Positions 16,719 through 23,864 of a DNA stretch of 23,864 bases are shown piece by piece. A program made the translations under genes and the position numbers. Source of the stretch: Bacteroidetes bacterium UBA6661 (GTDB lineage: Bacteria; Bacteroidota; Bacteroidia; AKYH767-A; OLB10). Each line of letters opens with the position of its first letter. Within the stretch, counting starts at the first letter, position 1. The notes under the pieces are model-generated. The model was not told where the DNA came from and ran no database searches. It worked only from the letters and a program-made list of their open reading frames with translations. Where the stretch lies: the NCBI GenBank assembly GCA_002455375.1, contig DKKR01000021.1, positions 1,931-25,794 of the forward strand, written 5' to 3'.

Positions 16719-16726
16719 CAAAGTTA
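16719..16726 (-). promoter_or_regulatory. Bacteroidota -7 promoter element for the SBBP gene
   Basis: On the minus strand this reads TAACTTTG, an exact TAnnTTTG match, 23 bases before the ATG at 16695. A TTTC (16746-16749) lies 19 bases further upstream as an imperfect -33 box. Its position also argues against the longer start at 16734, which would lie upstream of the expected transcription start. Confidence 0.5.
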
Positions 16727-16883
16727 GTCAACAATCTCCGCTTTTGAAAAATATTTTAGGTGACTTTTCTCATACAGTATAAAGATTAACATTGCCTATC
16801 TTTATCTTTTTGGCAGAAAACATAAAAACAACTTACCCACTAAATTTATATTTATTAAATCAGTACAGAGTTTAATTGCACCA

Positions 16884-17309
16884 TCACTTGGTAGTTTCAC
16901 TTTTCATCTGCTCACCCAACTTTTCATACTCTGTATCATTCGGCTCCCATAGTTCAATTTTATTTCCTTCCGGATCGAGTATATGAACAAATTTACCATA
17001 ATCGTAGGTTTCTATTTCATCAACAATAGTTACACCAACGCTGCGCAATTCTGCAACTAATGCTTCTATGTTTTCCACTCTGTAGTTAATCATAAATTCC
17101 TTTGATGAAGGTTCAAAATATTTAGTTTTATCATCAAACGGGCTCCATGTTGTAAAACCTTTCTTAGAGTTATCTGCTCCCTGATATCATTCGAAAACTG
17201 CTCCGTAAGGATTGGTTTTTAATCCAAGATTCTGTTGGTACCATTCCCGCATTTTTTTGGGGTCTTTACATTTAAAAAAAATACCTCCAATACCTGTTAC
17301 CTTTTTCAT
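16884..17309 (-). pseudogene. VOC-family (glyoxalase/bleomycin-resistance fold) gene broken by one in-frame TGA
   Basis: Read from ATG at 17309, the frame gives a full-length 141-codon VOC protein. It starts MKKVTGIGGIFFKCKDP and continues through REWYQQNLGL, FTTWSPF, FMINYRVENIEALVAEL and FVHILDPEGNKIELWEP. It is interrupted only by TGA at codon 41 (17187-17189), in AVFE-stop-YQG. VOC proteins of this type usually have Trp here (FEW), so one G-to-A change (TGG to TGA) explains it. The rest of the frame has no other lesion, so decay is recent, the change is a base-call error, or TGA is read through. A restart at ATG 17093 would give only the last 69 residues, about half of the fold. The enzyme substrate is unknown. 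The gene lies between the SBBP and yajQ genes on the same strand. Confidence 0.82.
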
Positions 17310-17369
17310 AATTATTTGATTTGAATTTTAAGAATAAGCTTTTTCAACCTATTACATTCAACAACTGCA

Positions 17370-17861
17370 TCACGACCTGAAGTTGACATATTGTAACGGC
17401 AACTCTACAGGCTTGTTTTTTACTTCGGCAATAACCTGTTGCAAGTCATCAATTTTTTTACCTGTAACGCGCACCTGTTCATCCATGATTGACGCCTGCA
17501 CCTTCATTCCTGTTTCTTTAATAAACTTCACAATGGTTTTGGCAGTTTCCTTGTCAATTCCTTTTTTAATTTTCACATCCTTGCGAACCATATTACCGGA
17601 GGCATACTGTTCTTTGCCAAAATCGAAACACTTGGGGTCAACACCCTGCTTCATACTTCGGCTGATGATGATGTCGCGAATGGCATCCATGCGCATCTGA
17701 TCTTCGGTAATGATTTTTAACTGCATTTCTTTCTTGTCTAAATCAATTTCTGTTTTAGAACCGTGAAAATCGTAGCGGTTAACAATTTCCTTCTTCGCCA
17801 CATTAATGGCATTGTCTAATTTCTGAATGTCTATTTCATTGACGATATCAAATGATGGCAT
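17370..17861 (-). CDS. yajQ: YajQ-family nucleotide-binding protein
   Basis: A 163-aa protein, the same length as E. coli YajQ, made of two ferredoxin-like domains. The start MPSFDIVNEIDIQKLDNAIN, internal NRYDFHGSKTEI and the end LPLQYVNFRS are all family signatures. YajQ proteins bind nucleotides or RNA, and the Xanthomonas member is a cyclic di-GMP receptor; which applies here is not known. The frame continues to an ATG at 17885, but the family begins at MPSFDI, so 17861 is used. It is divergent from the FG-GAP gene. About 60 bases separate it from the broken VOC gene downstream, with nothing notable in them. Confidence 0.95.
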   Translation of the reverse strand: MPSFDIVNEIDIQKLDNAINVAKKEIVNRYDFHGSKTEIDLDKKEMQLKIITEDQMRMDAIRDIIISRSMKQGVDPKCFDFGKEQYASGNMVRKDVKIKKGIDKETAKTIVKFIKETGMKVQASIMDEQVRVTGKKIDDLQQVIAEVKNKPVELPLQYVNFRS

Positions 17862-17933
17862 GTTTAATTCTTTTTGTTCATGCAAAAGTTGTAATAATTC
17901 ATGAATATTCTGATTATGACGGCAATTTTTTTC

Positions 17934-17941
17934 TACTTTTG
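17934..17941 (+). promoter_or_regulatory. Bacteroidota -7 promoter element of the FG-GAP/cytochrome unit
   Basis: TACTTTTG matches TAnnTTTG exactly. A TCTG (17909-17912) 21 bases upstream is a three-of-four match to the -33 box. The expected transcript start near 17947 leaves a leader of about 30 bases to the ATG at 17978. Confidence 0.5.
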
Positions 17942-17977
17942 AATGTCCTTATCAGGGTCATGACTCAATATCAGAAA

Positions 17978-20239
17978 ATGAAAATCAACATCATCAGCCA
18001 TGTTTTACGACATGCCATGCTTTGCCTTACCGTGTTTATTACTGTCAATAGCGTCTTTGCACAGAACTACAGCAAGTACACTTCGCCAAAGGTATTTGTA
18101 AATAATCAGGCATTAAAAAACCCCTGGTCAGGTGGAATTAACTCTCCTCTTTACAGCACTATTGACTTAAACAATGATGGCATAAAGGATTTGTTTATGT
18201 TCGATAAACAATTTGGTGCAGCTTATCCGGGCTCCTATAAAATCAGAACTTTTATCAATCAGGGAACTGCAGGACAAGTTGATTATATTTATACTCCATT
18301 TTACGAGCGTTTTTTCCCACAAAACCTACATGATTGGGTAATATTGGTTGACTATGATTGTGACGGCAATGAGGATATTTTTACTTACTCCTACTCAGGA
18401 GGTATGGAAGTTTACCATAACGATATCACACCGGGCAACAATCTTTCTTTCAGCTTAACTTATCCTCTTATTCATAGTTTATTTTTAGGAAGTGCCTATG
18501 CAAACCTTTATGTGAGCAACGTAAACCTTCCTGTTTTGCATGATGTAAACGGTGATGGCGATTTGGATGTTTTAACATTCACCTTACTTGGCGGCACTAT
18601 AGAGTATCATGAAAATTATGCCAAGGAACTTTATAACCGTTGTGACACTTTAGTGTATCGTCAGGTGCGACAGTGTTATGCACAAGTAGGCTTAAGTGCT
18701 GTTTCCAACACTGCAATTCTCGATTTTAATAATTGTTTTTTTCTGGCACCACCACCACTACCCGATTCGATGATAAAAACACCTCGTCACAATGGTTCCT
18801 GCATGATAGGATATGATCAGGATGGTGATGGTGATCTTGATTTGATTAATGGCGATATTCTTGGCAACAACTTGCTTTATCTTGAGAACAGTGGTATTCC
18901 GGGAGTGAGTGATTCCATTCACTTACAGGACACACTTTTTCCATCGTATAATGTTCCTGTAATTTATAAAACATTTCCTGCGCCATTTTATTTTGATGCC
19001 GATAATGATGGTGCGAAAGATTTAATTGTTTCAAGTTGTACAGAGTATCTGACAGAAGATTATCAAAATTCCTGGTTCTATAAAAATGTTGGCTCAAACA
19101 CCAACAATCAGTTTCAATTTATAAAAAAACGATTTCTTACTGATGAAATGATTGATGTAGGTTCAGGGGCATACGTTCGTTTTTTTGATGTGGACAATGA
19201 CGGAAAAAAAGATTTGATAATTGGCAACTACGGTTACTTTACTCCAGATTCTGCAAGTGGACATTACGAATCTGCATTATCATATTATCATAATATCACA
19301 ACAGGTCCACTACCTGAATTTGAATTTGTGACGGATGATTTTAATAACCTGCGTTCATTAGGCAGAACCGGGTTGAATGCCACTTTTGGTGACCTTAACG
19401 GTGACGGTCATGATGATATGATTTTAGGAGATAAAGATGGCATTTTACATTACTATCTTAATAACGGTACAACACCTGCAACTTTCACACTTGCACCTAA
19501 TGGTTTTAACTTTCAAAATATTGATGTAGGCACAAACAGCTTTCCTTTTTTAGCTGATATAAATAATGATGGACTTTTAGATCTTATCATTGGTGAACGT
19601 TACGGTTACATTTATTATTATCAGAATACAGGGTCTGCAACCAATCCGGTGTTTACTTATGTAACCAATAAATTAGGCAATGTGTTTGTTGGAAATGCGC
19701 AATCGTTTTACGGATTCAGCTATCCGCATTTTTATAAAGAAAATGGTGTGTCGAAACTTTTGGTTTCAAATGAAAACGGGTACATTCAGAAATACGATAA
19801 CATTGACGGGAATCTTGGCGGCACATTTAATCAGGTTTCAACCGGCATGTTTTCAGTATTTGAACCTTATCAGACTTCATTCGACATGGCCGACCTAAAC
19901 GGTGATGGCATGGATGAAGTTATAACAGGATGCTATGCCGGTGGCCTATCCATTTATTCAAAAAACCTTCCCGTAGGTATAGCAGAAAATATACATCCTG
20001 AAAAAGAAATTACAGTCTATCCGAATCCTGCAAAAAATTATCTTGTTTTTGAGATGAATAAAAACAATGCACATAACGGCAAATATCAATTATCCGACAT
20101 TTCAGGCAAGGTAGTACTAGAAGGCTCTTTTCAAAGTTACATTAATAACATAAGTCTTCAAGGATTAACAAAAGGTATTTATATTCTTCAGGTAACTGAG
20201 AGCAATCATTTCAGTTCACATAAGGTTGTTAAGTTTTAA
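17978..20239 (+). CDS. FG-GAP/VCBS-repeat T9SS cargo protein, first tandem copy
   Basis: A 753-aa secreted protein. A signal peptide ends at SVFAQ. The body is an FG-GAP/VCBS beta-propeller array with nine Asp-rich calcium-type loops: DLNNDGIKD, DYDCDGNED, DVNGDGDLD, DQDGDGDLD, DADNDGAKD, DVDNDGKKD, DLNGDGHDD, DINNDGLLD and DLNGDGMDE. The C-terminus, from VYPNPAKNYLVFE, is a T9SS type A sorting domain. The start is chosen at 17978 because it gives a clean signal peptide and a length exactly equal to the downstream paralogue; ATG at 17960 is also possible, and the frame is open to 17852. Proteins of this build are common on Bacteroidota surfaces and usually lack a known role; binding to ligands or matrix is an inference. 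It stops one base before the next gene. Confidence 0.88.
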   Translation: MKINIISHVLRHAMLCLTVFITVNSVFAQNYSKYTSPKVFVNNQALKNPWSGGINSPLYSTIDLNNDGIKDLFMFDKQFGAAYPGSYKIRTFINQGTAGQVDYIYTPFYERFFPQNLHDWVILVDYDCDGNEDIFTYSYSGGMEVYHNDITPGNNLSFSLTYPLIHSLFLGSAYANLYVSNVNLPVLHDVNGDGDLDVLTFTLLGGTIEYHENYAKELYNRCDTLVYRQVRQCYAQVGLSAVSNTAILDFNNCFFLAPPPLPDSMIKTPRHNGSCMIGYDQDGDGDLDLINGDILGNNLLYLENSGIPGVSDSIHLQDTLFPSYNVPVIYKTFPAPFYFDADNDGAKDLIVSSCTEYLTEDYQNSWFYKNVGSNTNNQFQFIKKRFLTDEMIDVGSGAYVRFFDVDNDGKKDLIIGNYGYFTPDSASGHYESALSYYHNITTGPLPEFEFVTDDFNNLRSLGRTGLNATFGDLNGDGHDDMILGDKDGILHYYLNNGTTPATFTLAPNGFNFQNIDVGTNSFPFLADINNDGLLDLIIGERYGYIYYYQNTGSATNPVFTYVTNKLGNVFVGNAQSFYGFSYPHFYKENGVSKLLVSNENGYIQKYDNIDGNLGGTFNQVSTGMFSVFEPYQTSFDMADLNGDGMDEVITGCYAGGLSIYSKNLPVGIAENIHPEKEITVYPNPAKNYLVFEMNKNNAHNGKYQLSDISGKVVLEGSFQSYINNISLQGLTKGIYILQVTESNHFSSHKVVKF

Positions 20240-20240
20240 T

Positions 20241-22502
20241 ATGAAATTTTTTTCTTTTTTTCTGTTTTCATTACTGATTGTTCATCAAACATCAACATCG
20301 CAGACATATAATAAATACACATCACCTGTGGTTATTAAAAATGGTCAGCCACTGCGAAATGCATGGGCCGGAGGTTTTAACTCTGCCATGTTTCAGGCTA
20401 TTGACATGAACAATGATGGTAAAAAAGATTTGTTTGCTTTTGAGAAACAATCGGAGTCAACCTATCCCGGAGTTTTTAAAATAAGAACTTTTATTAATCA
20501 TGGCAGTGCAGGAAATACTGACTATCGTTATGATCCTTTTTATGAAAAACTTTTTCCACAAAACATGACAAACTTTTGTCTGGTTGTTGATTATGATGGT
20601 GATGGCCGCGAAGATATTTTTACATACAACCGTTCGGTTTCCGGATTTGATGTGTACCACAACGACTCTAATGTTACAGGAGTATTGACATTTAGCTTAG
20701 AATATCAAGGATTACAAACTTGTTATCTGAATGCCGGAGGCAATTGCTTTACAACAAGTCTTTACGTAGCACCGGTAAATCAACCTGTATTGTTCGACAT
20801 CAATAACGATGGCGACCTTGATGTTTTGACATTTCAGATTTCTGCAAACTTTATTGAGTATCATGAAAACATGGCAAAAGAATTATTCAACAGAACAGAT
20901 ACACTAGTTTTGTCTGAAGTTAATTCAAAGTGGGGGCACATGTCATTGAGTAGTAATGCCAACAGTGCTATCCTTGGTATGCCAAGAATTCCTTTAACAA
21001 ATGGCAATGCAGATGTTTTATCCAATCGCCATTCCGGAACATGTATGATTGCATTTGATGATGATGGCGATGGCGATGCTGATTTATTGAATGGAGATTT
21101 ATTAGGTGACAATTTACTTTATCTGCATAATGGCGCAACCAATAACGGCACAGACAGTATTGACTGGCAGGACACATCATTTCCAACAAACGGTGGTCCG
21201 GTAAATTATGTAACATTTCCGAGTGCCTATTTGTTGGATGCAGATAATGATGGTATAACGGATATGATTGTTTCGTCATGTACAGAGTCGCAAGCAGAGA
21301 ACCTGAATAACAACTGGTACTATCACAATGCCGGCAGCAATACCGCTCCGGATTTTCAATATGTAAAAAACAAGTTTCTTACCGATGAAATGATTGATGT
21401 TGGCACTGCTTCAATGCCTGTATTTTTTGATGTTGATGCTGATGGTAAAACAGATATTGTTATTGGTAACAAGGGTTATTTTATTACACAAAGTGGACCT
21501 GCACACTATGAAGCTGCATTGTCCTGGTATAAAAATACCAGTACCGGGCCATGTCCTGAATTTACACTGGTATCAAGCAACTTTGGCTCCTTTCAACAAT
21601 ACAATTACAAAAACATCTATCCTGCCTTTGGCGACCTTGATGGCGATGGTGATGCTGATTTATTACTTGGCAATGAAGATGGCACTTTTCATTACTACAC
21701 CAACACTGCTGGCGTGGGAAACATTCCTCAATACACACTGACATCGGGTGGATTTAATTTTCAAAACTTAGATGTGGGCAGTAATAGCACACCTCAGCTT
21801 TATGACATCAATAATGATGGACTTTTGGATTTAATTTCCGGTGAATTATTCGGAAAAATATCATACTTCCAGAATACTGGAACCGTTACAGCACCTATAT
21901 TTTCGCTCATAACGCCTACATTCGGCAACATCAATGTGACAAACACAGCACAAACATTTTATGGCTACAGCATACCCCACTTATTTTCTGACAATGGCTC
22001 TTTAAAGTTACTGGTAGGATCAGAAAGTGGAGATTTGTTTTTATACGATAGCATAAGCACAACAGCAGGGAGTACTTTTCATCTGATAAGTAATAATGCA
22101 TACTTAATTCATGAGCCACCACGTGCTGCACCTGCAATGGCCGACCTGAATAATGATGGCTCTCCTGAAATTATTGTAGGCAATCAGGCAGGTGGACTAT
22201 CATTTTATTCAAATTCATTACCGGGATGTCCACTTTCCATCAATAATATATTGTCAGATAATCAGGTTAATATTTATCCTAACCCTGCCAACTCATATTT
22301 GATAATTGACACAGATGATGCCGATGGCATGAAAAAACTAATTACACTGACCGATTTATCAGGAAGAATTATTCATTCACAGAACACTTTTTCGCGTAAA
22401 ACATTATTAAATACAGAAGGTTTAGCCAATGGTATTTACCTGATTATATTAACTGCGCAATCTAATAATATTACAAAAAAAATAATCATCCGTCATGACT
22501 AA
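20241..22502 (+). CDS. FG-GAP/VCBS-repeat T9SS cargo protein, second tandem copy
   Basis: A 753-aa close paralogue of the preceding gene. A signal peptide (MKFFSFFLFSLLIVHQTSTSQ) is followed by the same opening (YNKYTSP, NAWAGGFNSAMFQAIDMNNDG). The same nine loop positions recur (DMNNDGKKD, DYDGDGRED, DINNDGDLD, DDDGDGDAD, DADNDGITD, DVDADGKTD, DLDGDGDAD, DINNDGLLD, DLNNDGSPE). A T9SS type A domain begins at IYPNPANSYLIID. Shared segments such as KFLTDEMIDVG against RFLTDEMIDVG and PFYEKLFPQN against PFYERFFPQN show tandem duplication. ATG at 20241 is one base past the upstream stop, so translation is probably coupled; a start at 20226 would lie inside the upstream gene. The 3' end overlaps the next gene by 8 bases. 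Function is not recognised. Confidence 0.9.
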   Translation: MKFFSFFLFSLLIVHQTSTSQTYNKYTSPVVIKNGQPLRNAWAGGFNSAMFQAIDMNNDGKKDLFAFEKQSESTYPGVFKIRTFINHGSAGNTDYRYDPFYEKLFPQNMTNFCLVVDYDGDGREDIFTYNRSVSGFDVYHNDSNVTGVLTFSLEYQGLQTCYLNAGGNCFTTSLYVAPVNQPVLFDINNDGDLDVLTFQISANFIEYHENMAKELFNRTDTLVLSEVNSKWGHMSLSSNANSAILGMPRIPLTNGNADVLSNRHSGTCMIAFDDDGDGDADLLNGDLLGDNLLYLHNGATNNGTDSIDWQDTSFPTNGGPVNYVTFPSAYLLDADNDGITDMIVSSCTESQAENLNNNWYYHNAGSNTAPDFQYVKNKFLTDEMIDVGTASMPVFFDVDADGKTDIVIGNKGYFITQSGPAHYEAALSWYKNTSTGPCPEFTLVSSNFGSFQQYNYKNIYPAFGDLDGDGDADLLLGNEDGTFHYYTNTAGVGNIPQYTLTSGGFNFQNLDVGSNSTPQLYDINNDGLLDLISGELFGKISYFQNTGTVTAPIFSLITPTFGNINVTNTAQTFYGYSIPHLFSDNGSLKLLVGSESGDLFLYDSISTTAGSTFHLISNNAYLIHEPPRAAPAMADLNNDGSPEIIVGNQAGGLSFYSNSLPGCPLSINNILSDNQVNIYPNPANSYLIIDTDDADGMKKLITLTDLSGRIIHSQNTFSRKTLLNTEGLANGIYLIILTAQSNNITKKIIIRHD

Positions 22503-23864
22503 GAGATATTTTTTATTTACAACGCTTTGGGCATTTACGCTGTTTTTGACATCATGCACATGGGATAAAATGGATGAAGTGGCTCCGCCAACAGACAGTT
22601 GTTCGCAATATCCACCTGAAATTTCTGCTATCATCAGCAACAAATGCGCAACAGCAGGATGCCATAATACACTTTCCTATTCTGCTTCAAGTGGACTTAA
22701 TCTGACCAACTGGGCTTCAATGATAAAAGGTAATGATGCAGGTGCAGTGGTGATTCCGGGCAATGCCGATTACAGTACATTATTTTCATTCTGCAATATT
22801 TATTCCGACTTAGGATTTACAGGAAACGAACCAAAGATGCCATACAATGAAACTGCTCTCTCACACAGTGAAGTCTCTACTATCAAAAACTGGATTATCA
22901 ATGGTGCAAAGAATGCCTGTGGTCAGGATATTTTTCCGCAAGACGACAACAGAAAAAAAGTTTACATCTCCAATCAGGCCTGTGATCAGGTTGCAGTTCT
23001 TGATGAAGCATCAGGATTATTGATGAAATGGTTTGATGTAGGAAATATTGCAGGCTTCACTGAAGCACCACACATGATTAGACTTACACCAGATGAAAAA
23101 TATTTTCTGATTGCTTTTTTTAGCTCAGGCATCATACAACGCTACAGAACTTCTGACGACAGTTTTGTTGATCAGGTTGATTTCAGTAATGGCATGCCGG
23201 GACAATGGGGAACCTTGGTTATTTCACCTGACAGCAAACGTGCTTATAGTGTTGACTGGAGTGCATCAGGCAGAATTGCTGTGTTGAATCTTGAAAACTT
23301 TCCAATGACATCATTCACTTCCTTACCCATCATAAATTTAGCATACCCACACGGTATGGCATTTAACAGTACTGGCGATAAGCTTTATATCACCAATCAA
23401 AATGGAAGCACATATTACGTTGTGGATACGATTGGAAGCCCATCAGATTTTCCGCAATGGCTCAGTAATATTCAGACATTTTCATACGGTGGTGGACTTA
23501 ACGGGCATGAAATAATTTTCTCTCCTGATTATTCAAAATATTTTATCAGTTGCGATGCTACTAATGAAGTGCGCGTTTTTGATGCCAACACTCATGCATT
23601 GCTTGCAAATATTCCAGTAGGCACATTGCCTCAGGAGTTTTCTTTATCACTCATTAAACCCTATTTATTTGTTACATGTACTGAGGATATTATCAATGGA
23701 AAACGTGGTTCTGTTGCTGTGATAGATTACAATAATTTAACCTTAATCAAAAAAATACATACAGGTACACAACCACATGGTGTTGCTGTTAATGATGATA
23801 AAGGTGTTGTTTATGTTGCCAACAGAAATGTTGATGCTAATGGTGAAGCACCTCATCACAGTGG
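22495..23864 (+). CDS. Lipoprotein with CX4CH cytochrome-c-like domain and YVTN-type beta-propeller (3' end cut by window)
   Basis: The frame is open from ATG at 22495 to the window end (456 codons) with no stop. A lipoprotein signal has lipobox L-T-S-C21, so the mature protein is probably lipid-anchored, likely at the outer membrane. Residues about 36-142 look like a small cytochrome c domain. They include a C51-ATAG-C56-H57 haem-type motif with four residues between the cysteines, a K-M115-P segment that could supply the Met ligand, and a closing LSHSEVSTIKNWIINGAK helix typical of cytochrome domains of this kind. From about 150 on, YVTN/NHL-like propeller strands recur (KKVYISNQACDQVAVLDEASG, KLYITNQNGSTYYVVD, GVVYVANRNVD). 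The start overlaps the stop of the FG-GAP gene by 8 bases. Haem binding is inferred from motifs, and the redox partner is unknown. Confidence 0.8.
   Translation, partial: MTKRYFLFTTLWAFTLFLTSCTWDKMDEVAPPTDSCSQYPPEISAIISNKCATAGCHNTLSYSASSGLNLTNWASMIKGNDAGAVVIPGNADYSTLFSFCNIYSDLGFTGNEPKMPYNETALSHSEVSTIKNWIINGAKNACGQDIFPQDDNRKKVYISNQACDQVAVLDEASGLLMKWFDVGNIAGFTEAPHMIRLTPDEKYFLIAFFSSGIIQRYRTSDDSFVDQVDFSNGMPGQWGTLVISPDSKRAYSVDWSASGRIAVLNLENFPMTSFTSLPIINLAYPHGMAFNSTGDKLYITNQNGSTYYVVDTIGSPSDFPQWLSNIQTFSYGGGLNGHEIIFSPDYSKYFISCDATNEVRVFDANTHALLANIPVGTLPQEFSLSLIKPYLFVTCTEDIINGKRGSVAVIDYNNLTLIKKIHTGTQPHGVAVNDDKGVVYVANRNVDANGEAPHHS

Noticed and set aside
17187..17189. Evidence for a UGA=Trp genetic code
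   Set aside because: All other long genes in the window use TGG for Trp and have no internal TGA, and genuine genes end in TGA-independent positions, so one TGA is better explained by mutation or error.
20968..21279. 103-codon minus-strand ORF in the second FG-GAP gene
   Set aside because: It is His-rich because it is the complement of Asp/Asn-Gly-rich calcium loops; it is a composition shadow.
18160..22170. Short GATGGTGATGG-like repeats that could suggest a CRISPR or satellite array
   Set aside because: They are irregularly spaced, in frame, and encode the calcium-loop DGDGD residues of FG-GAP repeats.

Overview
The window is an AT-rich chromosomal segment from a Bacteroidota bacterium, probably of the Chitinophagales/Sphingobacteriales/Flavobacteriales type. 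Four lines of evidence point there: several secreted proteins end in type IX secretion (T9SS, type A) C-terminal sorting domains; there is a TonB-dependent receptor with a carboxypeptidase-regulatory-like N-terminus; there is a PorE-like OmpA protein; and several genes carry the Bacteroidota -7 promoter motif TAnnTTTG. No phage, transposon, CRISPR, rRNA or tRNA signal was seen. All gaps between genes are under about 220 bases.

Layout. Bases 1-3474 concern periplasmic thiol redox and cytochrome c maturation. The 3' part of a DsbD-type reductase (+) converges with a ccmB-ccmC-ccmD-ccmE cluster (-). This CcmE has Cys instead of His at the haem-attachment position (C116xxxY120). Bases 3689-7924 hold an M43 zinc metalloprotease that is a T9SS cargo, a strong terminator, and a TPR/five-bladed propeller/OmpA protein with PorE architecture. 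Then comes dnaB (8023-9582), preceded by a perfect 14-bp palindrome. On the minus strand, 13855-9589 is a likely purN-EVE-TonB receptor-SDR (RmlD-like) run. Divergent from purN is a cI/LexA-like XRE-S24 regulator (13994-14815) with a textbook Bacteroidota promoter.

Bases 14986-17861 (-) hold an SBBP-repeat T9SS cargo, a VOC-family gene broken by a single in-frame TGA at a Trp position, and a YajQ-family gene. From 17978 to the window end (+) is a tightly packed three-gene unit. It has two tandem paralogous FG-GAP/VCBS T9SS proteins, both 753 aa with nine DxDxDG-like sites each, followed by a translationally overlapping lipoprotein that fuses a CX4CH cytochrome-c-like domain to a YVTN-type beta-propeller and runs off the window.

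Themes. Surface export by T9SS links five genes: four cargos and one machinery-like protein. Haem and c-type cytochrome biology links the two ends of the window: an unusual Ccm cluster at the left and a lipid-anchored cytochrome-like protein at the right. Most of the remaining genes are ordinary housekeeping. The best candidates for something under-described are the Cys-type CcmE cluster and the FG-GAP/FG-GAP/cytochrome-propeller unit.
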